A stretch of DNA of 64,000 nucleotides from Stomorhina lunata. Its lineage: Eukaryota > Arthropoda > Insecta > Diptera > Rhiniidae. Shown here one piece after another: positions 1 through 11,076 of this stretch; position 1 is the first letter of the stretch; every line of letters begins with the position of its first letter. The position numbers and the translations under genes are program-made. The DNA lies in assembly GCA_933228675.1 (NCBI GenBank), contig OW121741.1, forward strand, positions 119,457,564 to 119,521,563. Direction: 5' to 3'. Under the pieces are notes generated by a model that saw only the letters and a list, made by a program, of their open reading frames with translations, was not told where the DNA came from and ran no database searches.

Positions 1-1117
1 TTTTGATAAAAAAATTTTCTATAGAAAAATTTTTTATAAAAAATTTTCCATAGAATTTTTTCTATAAAAAACTTTTGTAAGAATTTTCTATAGAAAAATT
101 TTTTAATAAAAAAATTTTTTTGATTAAAAATTTTCTATTGAAAAATTTTGTATAGAAAAATTTTTTATAGATAAAAAAATTTCCTCTAGAAAAAATGTTG
201 ATAAAAATTTTTTTATAGAATTTTTGATAAAAAAACATATAGAAAAATTGTTGTTAAAAAAATTTTCTATAGAAAAATTTTTGATAAAAATTTTGCATAG
301 AAAAAATTTTTGATAAAAAATTTTCTATAGAAAAATTTTTGATAAAAACTTGTTTATAGAAAATTTTTTGATAAAAAATTTCCCATAGAAAAAATTTTTG
401 ATGAAAAATTTTCAATAGAAAAAAATTTTGATAAAAATATTTCCTATAAAAACATATTGGATAAAAAATTTAATATAGAAAAATTTTTGATGAAAAAATT
501 TCCAATTGAAAAAATATTTGATAAAAAAATTTTCTATAGAAAAATTTTTGATAAAAAAATTTTCTATAGAAAAATTGTAGATAAAAAAATTTCTATAGAA
601 AAATTAGTGAAAAAAAAAATTCCTATAGAAAAATTTTTGATAAAAAAATTTCCTATAAAAAAAATTTAGATTAAAAATGTTTTTATAGAAAAATTTTTGA
701 TAAAAAATTTCCTATAGAAAAGTTTTTGATAAAAAATTTTTTATACACAAATTTTTGAAAAAAAATTTTCTATAGGAAAATTTTTGATAAAAAACTTTTC
801 TATAGAAAAATTTTTAATCAAAAAATTTCCTATAGAAAAAATTTTGATAAAAAAATGTTTTATAGAAAAATTTTGATAAAAAAATTTTCTATAGAAAACT
901 TTTTGATAAAAATTTTCCATAGAAAATTCTCTATAGAAAAATTTTTGTAAGAAAATTTTCTATAAAAAAAATTTTTATAAAAAAATTTTCTATAGAAACA
1001 TTTTTGATAAAAAAAATTTTCTATAGAAAAATTTTTTAAAAAAATTTATAGAAAGATTTTTGATTAATGTTCTATAGAAAAATTTTTGAAAAAAAGTTTT
1101 CAATAGAAAAAATTTTT
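1..1117. repeat. CTATAG-type short-unit satellite array
   Basis: About 1.1 kb of imperfect tandem units of roughly 29-31 bp, each with the core TTTTCTATAGAAAAA (largely self-complementary) followed by TTTTTGATAAAAAA. Units differ by small indels and substitutions, so the array is old. It continues beyond the left edge of the window. The same unit type recurs, more homogeneous, at 33590-35290. The open frames inside (Lys/Ile/Phe/Glu-rich) are a by-product of the repeat and not genes. Confidence 0.9.
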
Positions 1118-1287
1118 TTGGTTGGGTATATTGAAGTGAACCGGACTGTAAAATTACTTAACAAAAACTAGAAAATTTTCTATAGAAGAATTTAAACACT
1201 CCAGAAAATTTTCTAATTATGTCATATGATTTAGTTGTTTGGTTGGGTATATTGAAGTGAACCGGACTGTAAAATTATTTAACAAAA
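1118..1287. repeat. 50-bp direct repeat, two copies 120 bp apart
   Basis: The segment at 1118-1167 (key words GGTTGGGTATATTGAAGTG and ACCGGACTGTAAAATTA) recurs at 1238-1287 with only minor changes. The spacer holds a short piece of the CTATAG satellite. This unique-looking sequence at the edge of the array suggests a local duplication. No function is recognised. Confidence 0.85.
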
Positions 1288-2120
1288 AATGGAGACTTTT
1301 TATAAAAAAAGAATTTAAAAGTATTTTTATTATAAACAATTTATGTTTTGTTTTATTTATTTTTAAAATGGCCTTAAGAAATTAAAAATTTTGTGTTTTT
1401 TGTTAAAATGTTTTTAAATATAAAATTTGTTTAATCATTTTTAAGCTAAATGCAAAATAGTTTTATTTAACCTTTTTTGTTATTTTATTTTTTTAATTGT
1501 TTTGCAATATAAAGTTTTGTTTTTTTTATGTAAATTTAATTTATTTTATTTTTGTTTCCTTAAATTAAAATAAAAAAACTTTGGCAAATCTATTAAATTT
1601 TACGATATGTTTTTGTTAATAATTTAAGACTTTTCTTTTTTTATGTAATTTATTTTTAATTTTTTTCTTTTCATTTTTTTTGTGATTTGTCTAACCTAGT
1701 TTTAGTATTAATATTTTTTGTTACTTTAAAAAGTATGAAGATTTATAACACAATAGAGACAAAACATTTTTAGAAGTGTTTAGTTTTTGATTTTTTAATT
1801 GTTATACATATTTTTCTTTGTGTTTTTAATTTATGTTAAGAAAATACTATAATACATCATTTGTAAAGGAAATTTGTTGAGAATTGAGATAAGAAATTTT
1901 GATATTTCTAAAATTTTTAAAAGAAAAAGCAAGTGGCGAATTAAGAGCTTTTGAAAGCTTTAAGTTATTATATATGTTTTTACTACATATTATAATTCGA
2001 GATAAAAGTTTGATTTGCGATAATAGAAATGTATACCAAAAATTTTAAAAAAGATCCTAAAGAAATTTACCAGTAGAATTTCATTAATATATTTATTCTG
2101 AAATAAAGCTACCTTAAGGT
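1288..2120. other. AT-rich stretch without recognised feature
   Basis: I see only homopolymer-rich T/A sequence with scattered TTTT runs. No open frame of coding character, no repeat structure and no RNA-like fold was recognised. Confidence 0.6.
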
Positions 2121-2122
2121 AC

Positions 2123-2273
2123 GGTCACATAGATTAAACATTTAATCGCAATTATCAAATATTTGATACTCGTAGTCTGACCACAAAATATTTTTGAGGT
2201 TCAAACTAGAAACATGTTGATTTGAAGAAAACAAAATCATTTGCCAGCAAATAAAAATTTTCCTAATGTGACC
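2123..2273. mobile_element. Short inverted-repeat element with GGTCACAT ends
   Basis: The sequence begins GGTCACAT (2123-2130) and ends ATGTGACC (2266-2273), an 8-bp perfect inverted terminus on a 151-bp non-coding segment. A further TGTGACC occurs at 3400-3406, next to sequence resembling the inner part of this element (TTTGATCAAATATTT). The whole 2123-3406 stretch may therefore be one larger element that later received the TTAA-flanked insertion at 2321. No clear target duplication was found, so the class is open. Confidence 0.4.
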
Positions 2274-2320
2274 ATGCAAGAGCAAATATTTGATTAAATT
2301 TTGATCAAATAATTATTTAA

Positions 2321-3156
2321 CCTTCATCTGCTCTTTGCGTAGAAAACTACTCAAACGCTACACAATTTCTCTGTTTTTTTTTGGAAGTGCTAGCTTTATG
2401 TTAACAAAATTTATTGACTTTGTAACTAACAAGACTTTGCATAATTTAAGGCATTTTTTACTCCAAAATTTTCTATTTTATGGACTGGATCAAAAAAGTT
2501 ACGTTGTCTACCCTTGCGTAGTTTTCTACGCATATGGGAAAAAACATACGTTTTTGGTGGGAATTTTTGCTGTCATGGTTCTTTTTTGTCAATAATTGTG
2601 ATTTTAACACATGGAAAAGTTCTTTTTGGTTATTATTTTTACACCATTTACAAGCAAAAATAAAAAGAAAATGAAGAAGAATTAGAGCCAGAATCTTCTT
2701 AATCTAGTAAAGTGATATATCTGTTGGTTATATAAAAGGTTCTTGCTACCTTTTTACCCTTCAAACCTTCAAAATATTAGGTTTCCAACTTTACTTCTGT
2801 CGTTTTTTCCCGAAATTCGAGGCTTTATTATAGGGTGCTGTCCATCGCTGACCACTACTATATCCCAGTATAAGCTTATGCTAACAAAATCAATACCAAC
2901 GTATTGTTTTGAACTAAGTTCATGACAATGGGTAATGGTTTTTCCTCATATAGTCTTTCTCGGAGGAAAGCTAATTTAAGACTTCGAAATGCAAAAAAAA
3001 AGTTTTTTCGTATACCAAATAAACATACATTACTTTTTCTAACTGTTTTCTCCTAGAGTTTTTAAAATGTTGTACCAAAAACTATTAATAATATTGCATG
3101 AGTAGAAAACTACGCAAAGGTAGACAACGTGATTTTTTCTTAGGAGCAGATGAAGG
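2321..3156. mobile_element. piggyBac-like non-autonomous element (MITE), 836 bp
   Basis: The element is bounded by TTAA on both sides (2317-2320 and 3157-3160) and has 13-bp terminal inverted repeats, CCTTCATCTGCTC at the left and GAGCAGATGAAGG at the right. A TTAA target with 13-bp ends is the signature of the piggyBac superfamily. Subterminal palindromic motifs built on GCGTAG-AAAA-CTAC occur near 2336, 2517 and 3101, plausible transposase-binding sites. No transposase is present, so it would depend on a helper copy. The reading frames inside are not coding. Confidence 0.8.
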
Positions 3157-3234
3157 TTAATCTTACAAAATTTTTGTAACATCAAACAGGGGCAAATAAC
3201 AGCTGAGCATGTGTATTGTTCACTATTCAAACAG

Positions 3235-3322
3235 AAACAACAACATCAAATATGAGAAACAACAACATCAAATTTGAGAAACAACAACATCAAATTTGAG
3301 AAACAACAACATCAAATATGAG
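3235..3322. repeat. 22-bp tandem repeat, four copies
   Basis: Four consecutive units of AAACAACAACATCAAATTTGAG type, differing only at an A/T position. It is a small minisatellite just right of the piggyBac-like element, within the GGTCACA-bordered sequence. Confidence 0.9.
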
Positions 3323-3552
3323 AAACAAATTGCTAGTTACACAATTTTGTTTTGAAAAAATTTGATCAAATATTTTTTGGGAAAATATTTAATCTTCAGT
3401 GTGACCATAAATAAAACCTGTTTTTGTTTATACTTTGAACGTATTTTTTCTGTATTTTATAAAATAAAAATCGTCAAATAAATGTGCAAGTCTGACCACA
3501 AATTTTTTATTATATTGTTTTGAAAATAAAAAATTTAAGCGAAAGCTTAATA

Positions 3553-3862
3553 AAAACAAGTAAGAAAGCGCTATAGTCGGTCAAGCCGACCATACGATAC
3601 CCTTCAGCAATTCCGGGAAGTAGGACCTATGGGAGGTACCATAAATAATGGACCGATTTTGACCAATTTCAATAGCCATGGTCCCATTATCATCAAATTA
3701 TCTTTAGAATTGCGACCTGTAGTTTGATTACAAGGTTTACATGGGGGTCCAGCCAGACGGACGGACGGACGGACATCGCTAAATCGATACAGAAAGTGAT
3801 TCTAAGTCAATTGGTATACTAAAAGGTGGGTCTAAGACAAATATTTCTATGCGTTACAAACA
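3553..3862 (-). mobile_element. DINE-1/INE-1-like (Helitron-derived) element, internally deleted
   Basis: The segment starts with ACAAGTAAGAAAGCGCTATAG and the hairpin GTCGG-TCAAG-CCGAC (3575-3591). It carries GATACCCTTCA, a GGAC-type tetranucleotide run (GACGGACGGACGGAC near 3755) and the conserved TAAATCGATACAGAAAGTGATTCTAAG block. The tetranucleotide run and TATACCCTT ends are hallmarks of dipteran DINE-1/INE-1 elements. Compared with the copies at 31020 and 42607 (opposite orientation), the sequence between the terminal GATACCCTTCA and GGGAAGTAGGACC is missing, and the left end is degraded. Confidence 0.8.
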
Positions 3863-4678
3863 TCAGAAGTGAAGAGTATTTTAAAGGTTATCCTTTTTGT
3901 GAGCAACATTTTTACCTAAAAAGTTTTTATTAAAACAAATTGTTACAAAAACATGAATTTTGTTTCCACGGAAACTCTTCCTTATTAAGTTGTATATAAA
4001 GCCTTTTTTAAGGTTTATATACTTTTTAATTTTCCTAACTTATCTAATCTGTACAAAAAGCTTATCTCCCTGAAGATTCAGTGTTTTTAAAGAAATAGCT
4101 TTTTAACAAAGAAATATTTTTTTTTGTTTCAAAAGCTTCAAAAGTTTTTTGATTATATAAGTTATCAAACAATCTTTATTTTTTCGTAAAAGCTAATATA
4201 CGGAGTGACTTTATTTAAAAAATTTTTACTGAAAAAATGTAAATTTATAAAAATGAAGCTTATTTTATGAAAATTAATTTGTTTATAATTATTTTTTCCT
4301 CCATTGCTTTAAATCTCTCTTGTAATCTGTTAAAAATTAAAGCTTTATATGAGAAGAAATGCTGTTAAGCCTTAATATCGATAATATATTTGTCTTTTAG
4401 AAAGTTACTAAAATTTGAATTACTAAAAATTTATTGTGGGTTACAGAAAATATTTGTCTATTTTATTATTATGACTTAAAGTTTTGAAAACACCCGCTTT
4501 TTACATTTTCTGCTAGTTTTAGTTGATTTATTTAAATTAAGTATTTATTAGAATGAATTACGCATATACAAAATTGGAGCTTTTTTAACAAGCAGAAAAG
4601 CTTTTTGTAATAAAATTTTTGTATGAAAAATTCCTCAAAATTTTAAAATAAAAACACACCGTATGAAATAACTTAATA
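3863..4678. other. AT-rich stretch without recognised feature
   Basis: No coding frame, tandem repeat or RNA signature was recognised between the DINE-1 fragment and the LINE. The sequence is T/A-rich with short homopolymers. Confidence 0.5.
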
Positions 4679-6266
4679 ATGGCCTATGATTACAAGCTTT
4701 TAAGGTATGGGGGTAGTTTTGGCTTTATTCAAGCAGAGATGATGGGTGCTGCCATAAAACGGAGACCAAACAAAAAGTCGAGTGGGATTGACGGTATCCC
4801 GGACGTAGTTCTTAAAAAAACTCGAAAATAAACTTGGCGTTTTATGGCAGTTCAATCACTGCATTAATATCGGCTACTTTCCACGTAATTGGAAAAAAGC
4901 TATCATAGTGCCAATTCCAAAGCCAAAAACTGACCCCAAGTTATGTAGTAATTACAGGCCAATTTCACTTTTATCTTCCTTTGGGAAACTTTTAGAATTC
5001 TTTATTCTTAGTCAAATAAATGACAGGATCGATGAGGGGAATGTTCTTGCTGAATCTCAATTTGGATTCAAGCGTCACTCAACCTCACATGCACTGACAG
5101 TCTTTGCTGATTATGTAGCTAGGGGTCTCAATAAGAGATACCCTACTATCGCAGTGAGCTTAGACTTTGCCAAAGCTTTTGAAACAGCCTGGCAAAATGG
5201 AATCATATACAAGATGATAAATCTTGGATTTGATAGACGTCTTTGCATGTTTGTGTCGAACTTTTTGAGTGAAAGAAAGTTCAGTGTTAGGGTGGGTGAC
5301 TGTCGCTCTGATGAAAAATTGGTATCTGCTGGAGTTCCTCAGGGGTCTCTTCTCGGTCCTGTTTTACACAATATTCTGGTACATGATATTCCAAAGCCAC
5401 CAGAGGGTGATCTTCTTTTAACTTATGCGGATGATATACTTATTGCTTCCTCAGGTAAACGGGCAAGAAACATTAATTCAAAAGTTAATACGAATCTTTC
5501 GAAATTGGCGGAATTCTTTAATAAGTGGAAGTTAGGCCTAAATATTAAAAAATCGACTGCCATTATTATTAAGGGCAGGAGAAAATATCTTTATCCAAAT
5601 AGTAGGAAGTTCATTCCATTCGTCAGGGTTGGTAATGAACTTATTACTGTTTCGGATAGGATAAAATATTTGGGCGTAATCTTCCATGAAAATTTTGAAT
5701 TTTTCGGCCATATCAATTATGTATTACAGCGCACAAAACGCACTTTTGCCATCTATCGAGGCATTCTTGGTAGACAAGGTTGCTTGGATAGGAAAGTAGG
5801 TCTGCTACTCTATAGACAGGTTATCAGTCCCCTCATGTCTTATGCCTTTTCAGTTTGGTTCAGAATCTCTTCTGCTCAGATGGAAAGACTTAGGATATGG
5901 GAGAGGAAAATCTTGGTAGCTTGTTTGTAATTAAAACGCAAACAAGGACCTGACGAAATATACCGTAGACCATCTAATAGGTCAGTTTATGCGGGGATCA
6001 ATTTTGATCGTATCGATGGTTACATGATTAGATCGGGCTTGGAATTTCTTGACAAGGCATGTTCTCTCGAGAACGGTCTTGTCCAGGAATGTTTTGGCCC
6101 TTCTGTTGATGTTGATTCCATCCATCTAATTCAGTATATGTCTCCGATAGACCTTCTAACGCTAAGAGATGCTAATCTTCTATACCAGGGTGCGAACCTG
6201 ATGTTCTATCACCCTAGGATCAGAACATTAAACATCACGAACACAGTATACAACACTACTCAATAG
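4679..6266 (+). pseudogene. Broken LINE ORF2: reverse transcriptase fragment
   Basis: The frame opens with a segment containing KKSSGIDGIPDVVLKKT (4775-4822), typical of the region just before LINE RT. A run of seven A at 4814-4820 shifts the frame, and reading resumes in the frame that includes 4908. Recognisable RT blocks follow: SNYRPISLLSSFGKLLE, motif A SLDFAKAFETAW, motif B GVPQGSLLGPVL, motif C YADD, and the YLGV block. Motif A keeps the first Asp. An in-frame TAA at 5928-5930 splits off the C-terminal part (to 6266), which otherwise stays in frame. So there is one frameshift and one stop. It would have copied element RNA by target-primed reverse transcription. Confidence 0.85.
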
Positions 6267-6627
6267 GGTATTTTTGTAACTTATTCTCCCCTCTTCATCT
6301 TTTGTAAATACTTTTCCTTCTATCCTTTCTCTATTGTATATATTTTTAATTTAATCTTAAGCTATTTTTAAGTAATTATAAGTATAGATATAATTTAATT
6401 TTAATAGTATCCTTTTTTCCATATTTGAGGAACTTTAAATAATATAATATTCAAATAAATTTTGTATTACACGTAACTTAATTAGTTATTGTGCCATGTA
6501 ACTGTAAAAATGTCTTAGTCCTAGAAAAATACAAATGTATGCAGGGAAATATAATTAGTATTAAAATAGTATTAGAAAAAGATGTATAAAAAATAAATTT
6601 ATGGAAATAAAAAGTTGAACTTGAACC
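4679..6627 (+). mobile_element. 5'-truncated jockey-like non-LTR retrotransposon
   Basis: The element comprises the 3' part of a LINE ORF2 (reverse transcriptase and C-terminal region) followed by about 360 bp of AT-rich 3' UTR with AATAAA near the end (6591) and the tail GTTGAACTTGAACC. There is no endonuclease domain, consistent with 5' truncation during target-primed integration. RT motif order and wording fit the jockey/F/X-element group of insects. Family assignment beyond that is inference. Coding breaks make it a dead copy. Confidence 0.8.
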
Positions 6628-6632
6628 TTTAA

Positions 6633-6790
6633 AGGTCATGACCGAACATTTTTAGAATTTCATGCTCCTTCGATCCTGTGAGCATATTCTTAAATTTCAA
6701 AGGCCAAGCTTTTGAAGATTTTCTTCTTCTTGGTCCTTCCGTTGTTTCGGATACCTCATCTACGAGTTCCCTCTGGATCATTTTCGAACA
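6633..6790 (-). mobile_element. 3' relic of a second LINE family (minus strand)
   Basis: Read on the minus strand this resembles the sequence at 27470-27640: both carry a GRPK/RWKDQVEE-like coding remnant, then a LGL...QDR-like segment, then GAATTCTAAAA and ATGTTCGG. Such a basic RGRP..RW..DQVE tail followed by an AQDR motif is common at the C-terminus of insect non-LTR retrotransposon proteins. The copy is short and full of frame breaks. It abuts the end of the jockey-like element. Confidence 0.5.
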
Positions 6791-7857
6791 ACATGTTTAA
6801 TGCTTTTTACTATAACGATTTCATCCTATGGTTCATTAGATATCGATATTCATTATTGAAGCAAATTATCCCAAAATTTTGTTCGTAGAATATTAATTTC
6901 AAAAACACCAGAAATAGCTTCATCCTCTGCCTTAAGTGTCGTTTTGTAATGCTCCTATTGTATAAAAGCTTTATTTTTTTAAATATTTTAAAGTCGTGCA
7001 ACTGTTTATACTTATAAGAGCTCTTTTTAGGCTAACCAATACCACATAACTGATCTAAACTTTAACAGGTAACAGAGATATATTATCATTGTATGGGATC
7101 TCTATACCCTCCTTTTTGTTTAAAACTTAGTAAACAAAGACATACATAAAAATAAAGCCTTTAACTCTTAAATTGCCATATTCTTTAAAGTTATACATAT
7201 TATATAAAAGCTTTCCCAAAATCTCTTCAAATTTCCTTATAACCCCTGCCTAATTTTTTTTTTAATTTTAAAAATCCATATTTATTTATCAGACTACCTA
7301 AAATTTAATTACATTACTAATAGATTTTGACTTTACCTAAAAGACTAATAAGATGTAGAGACAAAATCGACCATTTTACGAGCATATTTTCTTATGTTTC
7401 TTATGTTTGATGATTTTTGATTCACACACATTCAATTACGCTTAAAATTACAACATATTTTATTAAAAAAAAGAAACAATAGTTTTCTTTTATTTCTCTT
7501 ATTTGTGTTAAATTTATTAATTAATATGGCTTTTTCGTTAATAATATTTAAAACTCTTAAGATTTAACAAGGACTATGTACATTTGTTTTGTTTTTTCAA
7601 TATTTTTAAAACGAATTTTGGAGTAAAAAAACTTTAAAATTAAATTTAAAAATTAGTTTTGTTGTTTTTTTTTAATTTTTTTTTGGTATTTTTTGATTTT
7701 TTTCTTTGAAACTTAAATAAGATTTTTATAAGGAACTAAAAAACTAAAGTATTTACTTTTTATGGAAAAAAATCTTTCTTTTCTTTCATAAAAAAATTAT
7801 AGCTGTATAATAAATGGAAAGAATGATAGAACCAAGAAAATCTATTTAATTAAATAG
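6791..7857. other. AT-rich 3' flank / possible 3' UTR of the beat gene
   Basis: This lies immediately downstream (minus strand) of the beat stop codon. It probably contains the 3' UTR, but the polyadenylation site cannot be fixed because reverse-strand AATAAA-like words are frequent in the AT-rich sequence. No other gene or repeat is recognised. Confidence 0.4.
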
Positions 7858-8637
7858 CTACCTTGATTTTAAACTCTTTATGCTGGGCTTTGTCGATGAC
7901 GACGACAGCGACAAGGAAGAGGAGGAGCAGGATAACAACGAAGACGAACAAGATAATAATGTTAAGGACGAATTTGCTGCTGATGCTACTGGTGTTGTTG
8001 TTACTGATGATGCTTTAAAGGAAACGGAAGTTTGTGTTTGTACACATATTGACGGAATTTGTATTTCTATTGGCAGACTTGTCATTTCCTTATTACAAAA
8101 CTTCATACTTTTATCATGATGATGACTCCTTTGGCATTCCTTATCTTCATGTTGTTTGTCCGATAAACTCTTTTCATTTACAGATTTTCTATTTTCACCA
8201 TCTTTGCTTTTAATCTGAGTCGTTCTATCATTTTGATTGCATTTCTTTGGTCTTAACATTTTTTCTTCCATTGTCCGTTTGTTAAATGATGAAGTCGTTG
8301 ATGATTGTTCTTTGGCAATTGCTAATATATTGCTTAGGAAAAATTGCTCTAAACAACCTGTTGTTGTTAGAAAAGCCATTGCTATCAATAATATGATTGT
8401 GATGGGCTTTATACTGACCGATGTATCCGTTTTATTGGCTGCATTTGGTTCAATGAAAAACGATAAAATTTTTGTAACAAAACTTTCCCGCAATGACATA
8501 CCTTGAACGGGATCAGCACGCGAATTACTGGCATAGACAGTCTCACGTGACTCTAGGACGGGTGCCTTTTGTGGCCGATCGCCTTCGACGGATTCTTCAT
8601 TGCTGCGCCAGTAGAAAGTGGACAAAGAGGCGACACA
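7858..8637 (-). CDS. beat-family gene, last coding exon (second Ig end, linker, hydrophobic segment, Ser-rich tail)
   Basis: The acceptor is CTTCTAG|TGTGTCGCC at 8638/8637, and the exon opens in phase 0 with CVASLSTFYWRSNEE. The Cys (residue 205 of the visible 463) closes the disulfide of the second Ig domain. A conserved-looking linker EGDRPQKAPVLESRETVYAS follows, then a hydrophobic segment ITIILLIAMAFLTTTG (residues about 283-299, extending to about 309). That segment could be a membrane span or part of a lipid-anchor signal. The rest is a charged, His/Lys-rich region and a low-complexity Ser-rich end (about residues 425-463), closing with SIKSLKSR and TAG at 7860-7858. Beat proteins are neuronal Ig-superfamily ligands/receptors (partners in the Side family) in axon guidance and synaptic matching. 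The plus-strand acidic frame inside is its antisense shadow. Confidence 0.85.
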   Translation of the reverse strand, partial: CVASLSTFYWRSNEESVEGDRPQKAPVLESRETVYASNSRADPVQGMSLRESFVTKILSFFIEPNAANKTDTSVSIKPITIILLIAMAFLTTTGCLEQFFLSNILAIAKEQSSTTSSFNKRTMEEKMLRPKKCNQNDRTTQIKSKDGENRKSVNEKSLSDKQHEDKECQRSHHHDKSMKFCNKEMTSLPIEIQIPSICVQTQTSVSFKASSVTTTPVASAANSSLTLLSCSSSLLSCSSSSLSLSSSSTKPSIKSLKSR

Positions 8638-8699
8638 CTAGAAGTATAAGAGCAATAAAAAAAAAACAAAATCAATCAAAATTTAATTAAATAAAAAAA

Positions 8700-10795
8700 A
8701 ATTTTGAAAAACTTCTATAAAATTTCCTATAAACATAAGAAATTTTCTTTAAAATTTCCTATAAAAACAGGAACTTTTTGAAACTTTTGAAAAGTTTCCT
8801 ATAAAAATAAGAAATTTTAGAAAATTTTTCTTTAAAAATAAGATATTTTTTAAAAATTTTCTATAAACATAAGAAATTTTTGAAAATTTTTCTATAAAAA
8901 TAAGAAATGAAATTTAAAAAAAAAAGTTTTTTAAAAATTTCCTTTAACAAGGAGAAATTTTTGAAGAAATACCTATAAAAATAAGAAATTTTTAAAAAAT
9001 TTCCTATAAAAATAAGACATTTTTGAAAAATTTTTTATAAAAAAAATAAATTTTTAAAAATTTACTTAAAAAAAATACATTTTTGAAAAATTTCCTATAA
9101 AAATAAGAAATTTTTTAAAAATTTCCTATGAAAATAAGACAATTTTCAACACTTAGATAAAAATAAGATATTTTTGAAAAATTTCCTAAAAAAAATAAGA
9201 AATGTTTAAAAAATTTTTGAAAATTTATCAAAAATTTCCTATAAAAATGAAAAATTTTTGAAAAATTTCCTATTAAAGTAAGAAATTTTTGAAAAATTTT
9301 CTACAAAAATATGAAATTTTTGAAAAATTTTCTACAAAATTAAAAAATTTTTGAAAAATTTTCTATAAAAAATAAATATTTAAAAAAATTCCTACAAAAA
9401 TAAAAAATTTTTGAAAAAAATCCTATTAAAATAAGAATTTTTTGAAAAAATTCCTATAAAAATAAGAAATGTTTGAAAAATTTCCTATAAAAATAAGAAA
9501 ATTTTGAACAATTTCCTATAAAAATAAGAAATTTTTGACAAATTTCCTATAAAAGTAAGAAATCTTTGAAAATTTTCATATAAAAAAGAAATGTTTGAAC
9601 AGTTTCCTTTAAAATTAGAAATTTTTGAAAAATATCCTATAAAAAAAGAAATTTTTAAAAAATTTACTTTAAAAAAATACATTTTTGAAAAATTTCCTAT
9701 AAAAATAAGAAATTTTTGAAAAATTTCTTATGAAAATACGAAAATTTTCAAAACTTAAATTAAAATAAGATATTTTTGAAAAATTTCCTAAAAAAAATAA
9801 GAAATGTTTAAAAAATTTTTGAAAATTTTTAAAAATTTCTATAAAAAATAAATATTTAAAAAAATTCATACAAAAATAAGAAATTTTTTAAAAAAATCCT
9901 AGAGAAATTAGAATTTTTTGAAAAATTTCCTATAAAAATAAGAAATAATTGAAAAATATCTTATAAAAATAATAAATTTTTGACAAATTTTCAAAACAGT
10001 TCCTATAAAAGTAAGAAATCTTTGAAAAATTTCGTATAAAATAGAAATCTTTGAACATTTTCCTTTAAAATTAGAAATTTTTGAAAAATATCCTATACAA
10101 ATAAGAAATTTTTGATAATGTTCGTATAAAATTAAGAAACTTTTAAAAATTTTGTTATAAAAATAAGAAATTTTTGAAAATTTTCGTAAAAATAAATTTT
10201 TTTTTTAAAATTTCCTATAAAAATAAGAATTTTTTGAAAAATTTCCTTTAAAAATAAGAAATTTTTGAAAAATTTTCTATAAAAATAAGAAATTTTTGAA
10301 AAATTTTCTATAAAAATAAGAAATTTTGAAAAATTTCTTATAAAAAAAAAGAAATTTTTGAAAAATTTCCTATAAAAATTAGAAATTTTTGAAAAAAATC
10401 CTATAAAAATAAGACATTTTTTTTTAAATTTCCTATAAAAATAAAACATTTTTTTTAATTTCCTATAAAAATAAGAAATTTTTTAAAAATTTCCTATAAA
10501 AATAAGAAATTTTCCTATAAAGATGCGAATTTTTTGAAAAATTTCCCATAAAAAGTAAGAAATTTTTGAAAAATGTCCTATAAAAATAAGAAACTTTTGA
10601 AAATGTTCCTTTAAATAAATAAATTTTTGAAAAATTTTCCTATTGAAATAAGAAATTTTTGAAACATTTCCTATAAATATAAGAATTATTTAAAAATTTC
10701 CTATAAAAATAAAAAACTTTTGAAAAATTTCCTATATAAATTAAAAATTTTTTAAAAATTTCCTATAAAAATAAGGAACTTTTGAAAAAATTATA
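8700..10795. repeat. 31-bp satellite array, orientation F, filling the last beat intron
   Basis: About 2.1 kb of degenerate units with the words AAATTTTTGAAAAATTTCC and TATAAAAATAAG on the plus strand (called orientation F here). It occupies almost the whole 2173-bp intron between exons at 10811 and 8637, running to about 15 bp from the 5' splice site. Copies vary in length from about 28 to 33 bp. Minus-strand Phe/Lys/Ile-rich open frames here are repeat artefacts. Confidence 0.93.
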
Positions 10796-10810
10796 AAATA
10801 TCTAACTTAC

Positions 10811-11076
10811 CTTCAATTTCATATCACCATTACGAAAATGATGTTGTTCGACACGAAACTGTAAACCCAGGACTGATGTCTCCAGACCTTCACGGCCCGA
10901 TATAACTGTGTCATATTTTCTGAGTGTATGGGGCTCGGCTGCTTCGCCATTTACGAACCATGACAACTGGACGGCAGGTTTTGATCGTCCAGCGGTGCAG
11001 TTGATACGTACCCAATCACCAATTTGATAACGTGGACGACCACCACTGATCTTAGGAGGCCCTTGATCGGGAAGTG
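10811..11076 (-). CDS. beat-family gene, exon encoding most of the second Ig domain
   Basis: The exon is flanked by acceptor TTTTTAG|CACTTCCC (11077/11076) and donor AAATTGAAG|GTAAGT (10811/10810). With the T carried from the previous exon it reads SLPDQGPPKISGGRPRYQ and continues through RINCTAGRSKPAVQLSWFVNG to DMKLK. The Cys in INCTAG and the Trp in LSWFVNG are the Ig-fold core residues. The partner Cys is the first codon of the next exon, which supports the splice. Length is 266 nt, entering in phase 1 and leaving in phase 0. The PRYQIGDWVRINCTAGRSKPA-type wording is characteristic of the Drosophila Beat family, as I recall it. Which beat paralogue this is cannot be settled without alignment. 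Confidence 0.9.

Noticed and set aside
457..669. 70-codon frame of Asp-Lys-Lys-Phe/Ile-Glu-Lys repeats
   Set aside because: It is the CTATAG satellite read through. The period matches the DNA unit and neighbouring units contain stops.
7880..8506. Plus-strand acidic and other frames within 7.9-8.7 kb
   Set aside because: They are antisense shadows of the last beat exon.
10132..10449. 105-codon Phe/Lys/Ile-rich minus-strand frame, and similar frames at 9485, 9669, 24549, 33659, 53983 and 54623
   Set aside because: All lie within short-unit satellites and have compositions dictated by A/T runs.
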